From: Natronorubrum tibetense GA33
Lineage (GTDB): Archaea; Halobacteriota; Halobacteria; Halobacteriales; Natrialbaceae
Length of the DNA: 64,000 bases
Reading direction: 5' to 3'
Assembly: GCF_000383975.1 (NCBI RefSeq)
Contig: NZ_KB913017.1
Location: 3,572,265 to 3,636,264 of the forward strand
Shown: positions 42,260 to 50,237 of the stretch, piece by piece
How positions within the stretch are numbered: position 1 is the first letter of the stretch
Layout of the letters: every line of letters begins with the position of its first letter
Program-made: the position numbers and the translations under genes
Notes under the pieces: generated by a model
Database searches by the model: none
Told to the model about the DNA's origin: nothing
What the model saw: only the letters and a program-made list of their open reading frames with translations

Positions 42260-43071
42260 GTCGCTCCGAAACGGCTCGTCTCCGGCGAATTCGAACGCCG
42301 GAGCTACTCGTTCCGGCGGCGCTCGGCGGACTCATCCTCGTCTACTTCGCGCTCCCGTTCGCCACCTTCCTCTCTCGAACGGGGACGGCGGACGTCGTCG
42401 CCGGCCTGTCCACCCCCGAGGCGCAGGTCGCGATTCGCAACTCGCTGCTCACCGCACCGGTTTCGACCGCGATCGCAACAGTTCTCGGCGTGCCGCTCGC
42501 GTACGTCCTCGCCCGGACGTCGTTCCCCGGAAAGCGTCTCGTCGAGGCGCTGGTGATCCTCCCGCTCATCGTCCCGCCCGTCGTCGGCGGCGCGATGATC
42601 ATCACTGCCGTCGGGCGATTTACGCCGATTGGCTCCGCCGCGACCGCCGCGGGCGTCCCGCTCACCGACAGCTTGGTGGGGGTCATCCTCGCCCAGACGT
42701 TCGTCGCCGCGCCGTTCGTCATCATCACGGCTCGAGCCGGGTTCGGCGCCGTTGACGAACGCCTCGAGCAGGCCTCCCGGTCGCTCGGCTACGGCCCGCT
42801 CGAGACCTTCTGGAACGTTTCGCTTCCGCTGGCTCGCGGCGCGATCCTCGCCGGGATCAGCCTGACGTTCGCTCGAGCGATCGGCGAGTTCGGCGCGACG
42901 ATGATGGTCGCCTACAACCCGCGGACGATGCCGACGCGCATCTGGGTCGACTTCATCACCGGCGGGATCGACGCGATTGCCCCGCTCGCGCTCGCCCTGT
43001 TCGCGATCACGCTCGTCGTTCTCGCGGCCGTCCAGCGGTTCGGACGAGTTCCGACGGTGATCGATCGATGA
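42256..43071 (+). CDS. wtpB: Tungstate/molybdate ABC transporter, permease (WtpB-like)
   Basis: This 271-residue permease has about six membrane helices, with the binding-protein-dependent signature near residues 145-195: QTFVAAPFVIITARAGFGAVDERLEQASRSLG, including the EAA-type loop that docks the ATPase. The C-terminal part (PLALALFAITLVVL) is the last helix. It overlaps wtpA and wtpC each by four bases, so the three are a tightly coupled operon. ATP hydrolysis in WtpC drives oxyanion entry through this channel. Confidence 0.92.
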   Translation: MSRSETARLRRIRTPELLVPAALGGLILVYFALPFATFLSRTGTADVVAGLSTPEAQVAIRNSLLTAPVSTAIATVLGVPLAYVLARTSFPGKRLVEALVILPLIVPPVVGGAMIITAVGRFTPIGSAATAAGVPLTDSLVGVILAQTFVAAPFVIITARAGFGAVDERLEQASRSLGYGPLETFWNVSLPLARGAILAGISLTFARAIGEFGATMMVAYNPRTMPTRIWVDFITGGIDAIAPLALALFAITLVVLAAVQRFGRVPTVIDR

Positions 43072-44171
43072 TGCTCGAACTCGATTCGCTCACGCACCGA
43101 TACGGGACCGAATCCGCCGTCGACGACGCCTCGTTCGGCGTCGGTGAGGGGGAACTCGTCGCGCTACTCGGCCCAAGCGGGTGTGGCAAGACGACGATCG
43201 TACAGGCGGTCGCCGGTCACGTCCGTCCGACCGCGGGCCGGGTAAAACTCCGCGGCGCAGATGTTACCGACTCTCCGCCCGAATCCCGGGGGATAAGCGT
43301 CGTCTTTCAGCAGTCGACGCTCTACCCCCACATGACCGTTGCCGAGAACGTCGCCTACGGCCTCAAAGCGCGCGGCGTCGAATCGAACCGACGGGCCGAT
43401 GTCGTCAGCGAGTATCTCGAACTGGTCGACCTTCGAGAGCAGCGCGACGCCTATCCGTCGGAACTGAGCGGCGGCCAGCGTCGCCGCGTCGAACTGGCTC
43501 GAGCGGTTGCTCCGGAGCCGGACGTACTCCTGCTCGACGAACCGCTCTCGGCTCTCGACCGATCCCTGCGCGAACGCCTCCGGGACGAAATCGCCCGCAT
43601 TCAACGCGAAACCGGCGTCACGACGCTGTTCGTCACGCACGACCAGGAGGAGGCGATGGCCCTCGCTGACCGACTCGTCGTGATGGACGACGGCAGCGTC
43701 GCCGGCACCGGGGAGCCGCGGCCGCTCTACGAGTCCCCTCCGACGCCGTTCGTGGCGTCCTTCCTCGGTCGGTCGAACGAGCTCTCGGCGACCGTCACCC
43801 GCCAGGCGCCACTGACGCTCACAGTCGGCGGCCAGGAGGTCGTGCTGTCCGACTCGCGAGCCGACGTTTCGACCGGTTCCGCCGTCTCGTGTCACGTGCG
43901 GCCGGAAAATCTCACGCTGGGCAGTGTCAGCACGCTTAGTTCGGACGCCCCGGCGGTGTCGGTGCCGGGAACGGTGACCCGCGTCGCCGATATGGGTCGG
44001 CGCTACGACGTGACCGTCCGACTCGAAAGCGAGGAAGCGGTTATTGTCGAGCGGACCGAGATGCCGCCAGCGACGGGCGAGTCGGTTTCGGTGGGACTGC
44101 TCGAGGCGGACCTGACGATATTCGGTGCCGGCCGGAGCGACCGTCTCGGTGTCGACGTCTCGAGCACCTGA
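43068..44171 (+). CDS. wtpC: Tungstate/molybdate ABC transporter, ATPase (WtpC-like)
   Basis: This 367-residue ATPase has Walker A GPSGCGKTT (35-43), the signature LSGGQRRRVELARA near 133, Walker B VLLLDEPLSALD near 154, and the H-loop HDQEEAMAL. The C-terminal 130 residues form an OB/TOBE-like domain, recognisable from CHVRPENLTLG, that in molybdate ATPases senses the oxyanion and slows transport. The C-terminus is DVSST. It ends the operon. All catalytic motifs are intact. Confidence 0.94.
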   Translation: MMLELDSLTHRYGTESAVDDASFGVGEGELVALLGPSGCGKTTIVQAVAGHVRPTAGRVKLRGADVTDSPPESRGISVVFQQSTLYPHMTVAENVAYGLKARGVESNRRADVVSEYLELVDLREQRDAYPSELSGGQRRRVELARAVAPEPDVLLLDEPLSALDRSLRERLRDEIARIQRETGVTTLFVTHDQEEAMALADRLVVMDDGSVAGTGEPRPLYESPPTPFVASFLGRSNELSATVTRQAPLTLTVGGQEVVLSDSRADVSTGSAVSCHVRPENLTLGSVSTLSSDAPAVSVPGTVTRVADMGRRYDVTVRLESEEAVIVERTEMPPATGESVSVGLLEADLTIFGAGRSDRLGVDVSST

Positions 44172-44243
44172 ATCCACAATCGGCAACGGGGTTATCGATC
44201 GAGAGAACTCTCTGAAAGTGTGAAACTGACGGCTCTCGGAGTC

Positions 44244-44351
44244 CTACGATCCGACCAGGAGATCATCGTCATCGTCGTCCTCGCCGTCTTCGGTCTCCTC
44301 GATCGCCTCCTCGACCTCGTCCTGTGTTGCCTCCTCGAGTTCGTCCCTCAT
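44244..44351 (-). CDS. 35-residue acidic microprotein (candidate)
   Basis: This tiny gene gives MRDELEEATQDEVEEAIEET followed by a run of aspartates and LLVGS. Composition is extremely acidic and helical, like other short haloarchaeal proteins. A TATA-like GATAATATCC lies 24-33 bases upstream of the ATG, the correct place for a leaderless start. Its codons are GC-ending at most positions. No other family feature is visible, so the function is unknown. A plus-strand frame over the same bases is hydrophobic and Arg/Ser-rich and was rejected. It lies between the wtp operon and tRNA-Glu. Confidence 0.45.
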   Translation of the reverse strand: MRDELEEATQDEVEEAIEETEDGEDDDDDDLLVGS

Positions 44352-44483
44352 TCTAGTGCTAGATACGAGTACGAGGATATTATCACCGGTGAGCGTTTTC
44401 ACAATCAGATAATATCATACACGACAGCTCTCGCACAACAGATCGTCCCCTCGACTCGGCGTTGTAACGTTTTGATGAAAAAG

Positions 44484-44549
44484 TGCCCCGTCAGGGATTT
44501 GAACCACGCGAAACGCTCGCTTCGCTCTCGTTTCTCTAATTCAAATCCC
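44484..44549 (-). repeat. Interrupted second copy of tRNA-Glu 3' end with hairpin insert
   Basis: Bases 44484-44504 repeat the last 21 bases of tRNA-Glu with one mismatch (tgccccgtc versus tgctccgtc). Bases 44539-44549, read on the minus strand, give GGGATTTGAAT, the T-stem plus an inverted T-loop. The insert between has GAAACG/CGTTTC arms and a GAGCGAAGCG core. The junctions TTTGAATTAGA and CGCGTGGTTCAAATC closely match those of the tRNA-Val copy at 9849-9975, which has TTTGAACTAGA and CGGCGTGGTTCAAATC. Confidence 0.8.
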
Positions 44550-44559
44550 TTCCGTCCGC

Positions 44560-44584
44560 TTTTTGCTCACTACGTTCGCAAAAA
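44560..44584. repeat. Inverted repeat between tRNA-Glu and its fragment copy
   Basis: The arms tttttgc (44560-44566) and gcaaaaa (44578-44584) pair perfectly and abut the 3' end of tRNA-Glu. Position and AT-ended arms match the inverted repeat found next to tRNA-Val, so a common termination or processing role is likely. Confidence 0.65.
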
Positions 44585-44659
44585 TGCTCCGTCAGGGATT
44601 TGAACCCTGGTCATCGGCTCGAAAGGCCGAAATGATTGGCCGGACTACACCAACGGAGC
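44585..44659 (-). tRNA. tRNA-Glu (anticodon TTC)
   Basis: The minus strand folds as a complete tRNA. The acceptor GCTCCGT pairs with ACGGAGC, the anticodon stem TCGGC/GCCGA holds the loop CTTTCGA with anticodon TTC, and the T-arm is AGGG/CCCT around TTCAAAT. The discriminator is A and CCA is not encoded. It reads GAA and, by wobble, GAG codons. Confidence 0.95.
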
Positions 44660-44717
44660 GTTCACTTCGTTCACGCGCCGAGCCTCGACGGACTTCGTCC
44701 GTCTCGCCAACGGAGCG
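44650..44717 (-). repeat. Second copy of tRNA-Glu 5' end plus hairpins upstream of the tRNA
   Basis: The 11-base sequence ccaacggagcg at 44650-44660, the 5' end of tRNA-Glu, recurs at 44707-44717. On the minus strand the upstream copy is followed by two small hairpins, GACGGAC-GAA-GTCCGTC and GTGAAC-GAA-GTGAAC-like, before the real tRNA begins. With the downstream copy this means both ends of the tRNA gene have partial duplicates separated by hairpins. Confidence 0.65.
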
Positions 44718-44887
44718 TGTTTCGCTCTGCAATCAGTCATTGCCGAGGCCTAGTAAAAAGCGTTCCGTTCCGAGTCGACGGTGGCACACGCTGACGCACC
44801 TGAACGTCACGCACAATACACACTCCCGCGTTCACCGCTTCCGCCGCCATCTCAACGTTTTTGAAGCCCCGTGACAACCTATCCCGC

Positions 44888-45625
44888 ATGAAATACGTCC
44901 GATTCCGTGACCCGGCCGGTGCCGTCCGACGCGGCGAGTTCGAGAGCGGTCACGTTCACTTCGCGAACGAGAGCTACGACCTCGAGGACGACGCCATTGA
45001 CATCCTGCCGCCGAGTGACCCATCGAAGATCGTCTGTATCGGTCGCAACTACGCCGACCACGCCGACGAGATGGGGTCTGATCTGCCGGATCGCCCCCTG
45101 CTCTTTTTGAAACCACCGAACGCGGTCGCCGGTCACGGCGACACCATCACCGCACCCGCCGGAAAAGAACGGATCGACTACGAGGCAGAACTCGGCGTCG
45201 TCATCGGCGAACAGTGTCGCCACGTCCCCGAAGCCGACGCGATGGACGTCATCGAGGGCTTTACCTGCGTTAATGATATCTCGAACCGCGACGACCAGGA
45301 GAAAGAACAGAACTGGATCCGCGGAAAGGCGTTCGACGGTGCCGCGCCGATCGGCCCGCTGCTCGCGACGCCCGACGAGGTACCCGACGACGCGAGCGTC
45401 CAGTCCCGCGTCAACGGCGACCTGAAACAGGACGGGTCGCGCGAGCAACTCATCTTCCCCATTCCGAAGCTCATCGCCGAGATCACGACGTACATGACCC
45501 TCGAGCCGGGCGACGTGATCGCTACCGGCACGCCGGAAGGCGTCGGTCCGCTCTCCGACGGTGACGAGGTCGAAATCGAGGTCGAAGGCGTCGGAACGCT
45601 GTCGCACTCGATCCGCCGCCCCTGA
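44888..45625 (+). CDS. Fumarylacetoacetate hydrolase (FAH) family protein
   Basis: This 245-residue enzyme has the FAH fold. The metal site is Glu99 and Glu101 in DYEAELGVVIG and Asp130 in CVNDISNRD; the catalytic lysine region GKAFDGAAPIGP and the final GDVIATGTPEGVG motif are present. Family members cleave or decarboxylate beta-diketo acids (oxaloacetate, acylpyruvates, catechol-ring products). Haloarchaeal genomes often carry one as an acylpyruvase or oxaloacetate tautomerase. No pathway genes flank it. ATG at MKYVRFRD was chosen because the family begins there. Confidence 0.92.
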   Translation: MKYVRFRDPAGAVRRGEFESGHVHFANESYDLEDDAIDILPPSDPSKIVCIGRNYADHADEMGSDLPDRPLLFLKPPNAVAGHGDTITAPAGKERIDYEAELGVVIGEQCRHVPEADAMDVIEGFTCVNDISNRDDQEKEQNWIRGKAFDGAAPIGPLLATPDEVPDDASVQSRVNGDLKQDGSREQLIFPIPKLIAEITTYMTLEPGDVIATGTPEGVGPLSDGDEVEIEVEGVGTLSHSIRRP

Positions 45626-45712
45626 GCGGCCCGTTTCCGACACGACGGTCAGTCGGCCTCTGCACCGACTCGAACCGAACCGTTTTCGCCCCGCTCGAGT
45701 GAAGACAGTCGT

Positions 45713-46423
45713 ATGACCGTTCGATTCGGTGCGGTGACCGTCGACTGGATCGGTCTCGCGACGATTCGCCTCGAGGGCCAGACGGGGGCCGTCATCTACA
45801 CGGATCCCGGGCCGGAGGCGTACGGCGTCCTCGACGGCCTCGAGCCGCGGGACGGCGATCTGATTCTCGTCAGTCACGACCACCACTACGATCCCGACTC
45901 GATCCGGCGGGTGGCTCACGAGGACGCTATCGTCGTCGTCCACGAATCGATCGACGCCCGCGAGATCGATCGGGAGGTCGAACAGCCCGAGAGTCTGCCC
46001 TACGAGGTCGAACGCGTTCGCGCCGACGAGTCGTTCGTTCTGGGACCGCTCGATCTGTTCACTACGCCGGCGTACAACGATCCGGCGGGCCCGCACGTCG
46101 ACGAGGCGGGAACGCCGTACCACCCCGAAGGGCGAGGCTGTGGCTTCGCGGTCACTGTCGACGGCGTCTCGGCGTTCTGGCCCGGCGACACCGACGTACT
46201 CCCGTTCCACGAGGAGTTAGACGTCGATCTCTTCTGCCCGCCAATCGGCGGCACGTTCACCATGGATCGCCACGAAGCCGCCGATCTGGCGGACCGAATC
46301 CGGCCGGATCTCGTCCTGCCGGTCCACTACGACACCTTCGAAGCGATCGAAATCGACGCGGACGCGTTCGTCGTCGACGTCGCGAACCGGGGCGTCCCGG
46401 TGGTTCTCGACGAACAGAACTAA
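45713..46423 (+). CDS. MBL-fold metal-dependent hydrolase (UlaG-like)
   Basis: This 236-residue protein belongs to the metallo-beta-lactamase fold group related to UlaG. The metal motif SHDHHYD at 54-60 is the HxHxxD variant, further ligands lie in WPGDTDVL (near 162) and the C-terminal VLPVHYDTF (near 203-211). The first residues give a strand pair IGLATIRLEG and GAVIYTDPGP. Such proteins hydrolyse lactones or act on RNA precursors; the small size and absence of extra domains favour a lactonase-like role, but the substrate is unknown. It is monocistronic. Confidence 0.9.
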   Translation: MTVRFGAVTVDWIGLATIRLEGQTGAVIYTDPGPEAYGVLDGLEPRDGDLILVSHDHHYDPDSIRRVAHEDAIVVVHESIDAREIDREVEQPESLPYEVERVRADESFVLGPLDLFTTPAYNDPAGPHVDEAGTPYHPEGRGCGFAVTVDGVSAFWPGDTDVLPFHEELDVDLFCPPIGGTFTMDRHEAADLADRIRPDLVLPVHYDTFEAIEIDADAFVVDVANRGVPVVLDEQN

Positions 46424-46577
46424 CCAGTCTTACACATTTGGGGACGAATCCGTGGACATAAGTTGACGGTTGGCCACTCTCACGCATCTCCCATGCATAC
46501 TGGTACCACTCCGACATCTTTCGGAGGCGACCGCGTGAACAGTCGTCCGAGACGGACTCTCCCGGATTCACGAACGG

Positions 46578-47948
46578 GTGACCGACGTGGCCAATAGCGC
46601 GGCCGATGAGAGCGGCCCACAGGATTCCGAACTTACCTACCCATCGTCCGACTGGCGCGGGTTCTTCGAGAATCACTTCGGACCGTCGATGCTCTGGGCG
46701 CTGATCAGCATCGGCGGGAGCCACATCGTCCTCGCACCGACCCTCGGCGGAACGTTCGGGCTCGTTGCAATCTGGATGTTCGGTCTCATCTACGTCGCCA
46801 AGTACGGCGCCTGGGAACTCGGCATTCGCTACAACTACGGGGTCGGAGCGAACCCCATCGAAGCGTACGGCGATCTCCCCGGGCCGAAAAACTGGGCCCT
46901 CTGGCTGACGATCCTCGTGTTCACCGTCATGTACACGTTCATTACGGCCAGCGTCGGGATGAGCACCGCCGCGTTCGTCGCCGCACTCACGCCCGGCTGG
47001 CTCACCGCCGCCTGGGCGTACGTAATCTTCATCGGCGCCGCCGGTGCCCTGGTGATCACGTCGCGATACTCCGTCCTCGAGAAAGCCCTGATCGGCTTCA
47101 CGATCGCGGTGGGCGTCCTCGTTCTCCTCGGGGCGCTCGTCGGGCCGCCCTCCCCGGAACTGATCGCCGACACGGCGTTCGCGGTGCCGGACCTCACCGG
47201 CCCGGCGTTCGTCGCGCTGTTCGCCGCCGCAGCGGGCTTCGCACCGACCGGCTTCAGCACCAGTATCCTGATCGGGAGCTGGAGTATGGCCAAAGGGGAA
47301 GGCGCCAGTGAACTCCGCGAGAAGGGGCTGGATCCGGACGATCCCGCCAATCACGACTACATCCGCGCGTGGATCAAAACCGGTCGACGGGACTTCAACG
47401 TCGGCTACGTCTTCAGCTTCGTCCTGATCGCGGCGATGGTTATTCTGGCGACGAACGTGCTCTATCCGAACCCGCCGACGGACGCCAACCTCGCCTTCGC
47501 CATCGGATCGATTCTGAGCGACTCGTTCGGGGAGTGGTCGTACTACGCCATGCTGATCGGTGCGTTCGCGGCGCTGTATTCGACGGTCATCACGCTCCTC
47601 GACGGTGCCGCCCGTGCGACCGGGGATATCCTCCCGATGGCACTCGAGGACGAGAGCATCGACAGTGAGCGGGTGCGAAAGCTCGTCGTCGTCGGCGTCG
47701 TCGTCGTCAGCAGCGCGATGGTCGTCGCGCTCGGGGATGTCCCGGTGACCCTGTTGCTCTACGTCGCCGCAATCCTCGCGGTCACGGAGATCTTCTTCTA
47801 CCCGGCGAACTGGTACGTCGTCGAGAAGCACCTGCCCGAGCCGTTCCGCCCGTCTCGAGCCTGGCACGTCTACTACGTCGTGAGTCTCGTGCTCGTCCTC
47901 GTCTTCGGTGCGATGGGGGCCGCACTCCGACTCGGGTTCATCGGCTGA
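46578..47948 (+). CDS. NRAMP-like transporter without the usual metal-binding motif
   Basis: This 456-residue protein has eleven or so membrane helices and aligns with NRAMP (SLC11) transporters from TM1 on. In canonical members TM1 carries DPGN and TM6 a metal-binding MPHN-like motif. Here TM1 reads SIGGSHIVLAP and TM6 reads AGFAPTGFSTS, so the Asp, Asn and Met ligands are gone. It may carry a different substrate, as other divergent NRAMP relatives do. The GTG start gives an acidic cytoplasmic tail. Transport is inferred; the ion is not. Confidence 0.8.
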   Translation: MTDVANSAADESGPQDSELTYPSSDWRGFFENHFGPSMLWALISIGGSHIVLAPTLGGTFGLVAIWMFGLIYVAKYGAWELGIRYNYGVGANPIEAYGDLPGPKNWALWLTILVFTVMYTFITASVGMSTAAFVAALTPGWLTAAWAYVIFIGAAGALVITSRYSVLEKALIGFTIAVGVLVLLGALVGPPSPELIADTAFAVPDLTGPAFVALFAAAAGFAPTGFSTSILIGSWSMAKGEGASELREKGLDPDDPANHDYIRAWIKTGRRDFNVGYVFSFVLIAAMVILATNVLYPNPPTDANLAFAIGSILSDSFGEWSYYAMLIGAFAALYSTVITLLDGAARATGDILPMALEDESIDSERVRKLVVVGVVVVSSAMVVALGDVPVTLLLYVAAILAVTEIFFYPANWYVVEKHLPEPFRPSRAWHVYYVVSLVLVLVFGAMGAALRLGFIG

Positions 47949-48078
47949 GACGCCGTTCGGAACCACCAGCCGTCGGGGTGAGATACAGTGATTCAAGAAA
48001 CCCATTCGAGCGGGGCTGAACTGGTTGGTTTTCCGACCGGACCAAAGCGTTACTGTCACCGCTGACGACTCCACGCCT

Positions 48079-49050
48079 ATGAGCAGCGACCGTCGGTCGA
48101 ATCGAGACGGGGGTGGGCCGCCGTACTGTTCGAACTGTGGCACCGGTCTCGAGCCCTTGACGAACTACTGTCCGAACTGCGGGGTGGCGAACAGTCGTTC
48201 GACCGGCCGATCGAGTCCCGAGTCGTCGACCACGCGAGGACGATCGGGTCTCGGTATCAGCACAGACAGGGACTCGAGCGACGGGGTGACGGATCGCGAG
48301 GCCCTCGAACACCGGATCGCGACGGCGCTGCAGGACGGCTGGAAACTCGAGCACGACTTCGGAGATCACGCCGTGATGGTGAAACGGTCGTTCGGCAGCA
48401 GGGACGAGCACCTGGTGGTCGCGCTGATCACCGTCTGGTTCACGATGGGAATCGGGAACGCACTCTACGGCGCGTACCGGTACGTCGGCGACGCCGAGCG
48501 GATGGTGTTGCGAACCGACCACGTCGAGAGCAGCGACGCCGATCAGGAGTCCACCGGATCGGCACTCCTCTGGCGGGCGACAGCCGCGGTCTGCTGGCTC
48601 GCGGCCGCAATCGTCGCCGTGATCGGCCTACAGGTCGTCACGGCAGCCGCGAGCCTACCGCTGTTCCTCCTCGCGTTCGTCTTCGCGGCGATGGGTGTGA
48701 GCGCACTGCCGTCGGTCCGACGACGACTCGAGGATCGACACTCGGTGACGGCCAACGGCCGGATCCGATCGGTCGACGAACGCACCGTCGTCGCCTACGA
48801 CAGACCGTGTGCCGCGTGTGCCGATCCCGTTGGTCGGGGCCTCGAGCGAATCTACCGAAAGGAGTTCTGCCTGCTCGGCGTCCCGCTGACGGCCTCCGAG
48901 GGGCGCAACTACTACTGCAAGCGGTGTGCGACGGCCGAATTCCAGACCTCCCGCGGGAACGATCAGCAGGCAACGAAGTCGTCGTCCGGCCCGGTAGCGG
49001 ACCGGAGTGTGGAGTCGCCAGAAACGGATCGGGAACCGGATCACGCCTGA
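48079..49050 (+). CDS. Zinc-ribbon membrane protein of unknown function
   Basis: This 323-residue protein starts with a double zinc-ribbon knuckle (CSNCG and CPNCG, Cys16-34), followed by a Ser/Asp-rich linker, an amphipathic segment DGWKLEHDFGDHAVMVKRSFG, and about three membrane helices between residues 115 and 210. A second Cys set (CAACA near 250, and CKRCA near 285) forms another zinc site in the C-terminal soluble part. The N-terminal ribbon resembles zf-ribbon/zinc-finger regulators on membrane proteins. No family with known function is recognised. It is convergent with top6A. Confidence 0.72.
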   Translation: MSSDRRSNRDGGGPPYCSNCGTGLEPLTNYCPNCGVANSRSTGRSSPESSTTRGRSGLGISTDRDSSDGVTDREALEHRIATALQDGWKLEHDFGDHAVMVKRSFGSRDEHLVVALITVWFTMGIGNALYGAYRYVGDAERMVLRTDHVESSDADQESTGSALLWRATAAVCWLAAAIVAVIGLQVVTAAASLPLFLLAFVFAAMGVSALPSVRRRLEDRHSVTANGRIRSVDERTVVAYDRPCAACADPVGRGLERIYRKEFCLLGVPLTASEGRNYYCKRCATAEFQTSRGNDQQATKSSSGPVADRSVESPETDREPDHA

Positions 49051-49145
49051 ACGGTGCTGTACGCTCTGGCCGTCGCTATCAAGGATCGGTCCCAGCGGGA
49101 CGCCACGCTCGTCTACCCGTTCCGAAACGTCGGTTCGACGGCCGT

Positions 49146-50237
49146 CTACAGCACACCCATCGCGTCCAGCCGTTCCGGCAGATAGGTGTCCGTCACGAAG
49201 TCGAGACCGCGCGCTGCGAGCGACTGCTGTTCGGACTTCTTGCCGATCTCGAGCTGTAACTCGATCTGTTCCTCCCAGTAGTCGGTCTGGAAACGCGGGT
49301 CCTCGAGTTCGCTCTCGAGGGCGTTGATGTCCGAATCCGAGAGGGGATCGGTGGGAAGTTCGTACTCGACGATGTCGGCGGGCTGAATGCCGATGTACTG
49401 AGCCTCCGGAGTAGCGAGGTACTCCGAGAGGTGGGCCGATTTGATCGAGCCGTAGGCGACCGAGCCGTAGATGCGGTACGACCACGGGTCACCGTCGGCG
49501 AAGACCGTGACGGGGAGTTCGAGTTCGTCGTGGAGCCGTTTGATGATCCGCCGGGTCGCCCGAGCGGGCTGGCCCTTCAGGTGGACAATCAAGGCGTTGT
49601 ACTCCTCGTCGAAGCCGTTCTCGACGAGTCGGTCGCGCATACCACCGGTCTCCACCGCGAGGATGAAGTCGGCGTCGGAGCTCAGAAACTCGATCGTGTC
49701 GGGGTTGTTCGGGATCTGGTAGCCGCCCTCGCCGACGTCTTTCTGACAGTGAATCTCGCGCTCGCCGCGACGGGTCTGCTCGCGCAGGTGGAGCGGGCCC
49801 ATAATCGTCGCCCCTGACTCCTCCGGGCGCATGTGGAAGTCCTCGCGGGTGACTCCCGAGACGATTTCTAAGTCCTCGATCAGGCCGTTGGACTCGTCCT
49901 GATCGTTGAACTGGGCTTCCTTGTTGTCCCAGCTTTCTGAAAGGTAGTAGAGTTCACGCAGGGTCGACGACCGATCCTGCTCGAGTTGCTCCGCGAGGAA
50001 TTCGATGGTGTAGACGGCTTTCAGGAGCTTTCGGGCCCCGCGGACGGAGTTCGCCGAGCGCGTCGACTCGCGGTCGCCGTACACCCAGACATCCATCTCC
50101 TCGCTGTACTCGATGTTGTTCTTCGTCCGCGTCGGGACGGACATGTGGGGGATCTCGCCCAGTTCGAACTGATCGTAAAACTGCGCCGCGAGATCGATCA
50201 ACTGTTCTCGTGCCTGCTGGTCGTTGTCTGCGCTCAT
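49146..50237 (-). CDS. top6A: DNA topoisomerase VI subunit A
   Basis: This 363-residue protein is the cutting subunit of topoisomerase VI, a Spo11 relative that relaxes and decatenates DNA by passing one double helix through another. The active tyrosine is Tyr98 in LRELYYLSE. The Toprim metal site comprises the Glu of FILAVETGG near 193 and the DGDPW segment near 247, both intact. Length is normal. Its ATG overlaps the stop of top6B by ATGA, so the subunits are coupled. It ends in convergent orientation to the zinc-ribbon gene. Confidence 0.97.
   Translation of the reverse strand: MSADNDQQAREQLIDLAAQFYDQFELGEIPHMSVPTRTKNNIEYSEEMDVWVYGDRESTRSANSVRGARKLLKAVYTIEFLAEQLEQDRSSTLRELYYLSESWDNKEAQFNDQDESNGLIEDLEIVSGVTREDFHMRPEESGATIMGPLHLREQTRRGEREIHCQKDVGEGGYQIPNNPDTIEFLSSDADFILAVETGGMRDRLVENGFDEEYNALIVHLKGQPARATRRIIKRLHDELELPVTVFADGDPWSYRIYGSVAYGSIKSAHLSEYLATPEAQYIGIQPADIVEYELPTDPLSDSDINALESELEDPRFQTDYWEEQIELQLEIGKKSEQQSLAARGLDFVTDTYLPERLDAMGVL

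Noticed and set aside
44220-44603. Plus-strand 127-codon frame with a hydrophobic start upstream of tRNA-Glu
   Set aside because: It runs into the tRNA region, changes to Arg/Ser-rich sequence and has no halophilic composition; the minus-strand acidic microprotein is the better candidate here.
46257-48143. Long minus-strand frame (628 codons) over the NRAMP-like gene
   Set aside because: It is antisense to a clear membrane protein and rich in Arg, Glu and His in a pattern caused by high GC third positions. No domain is seen.
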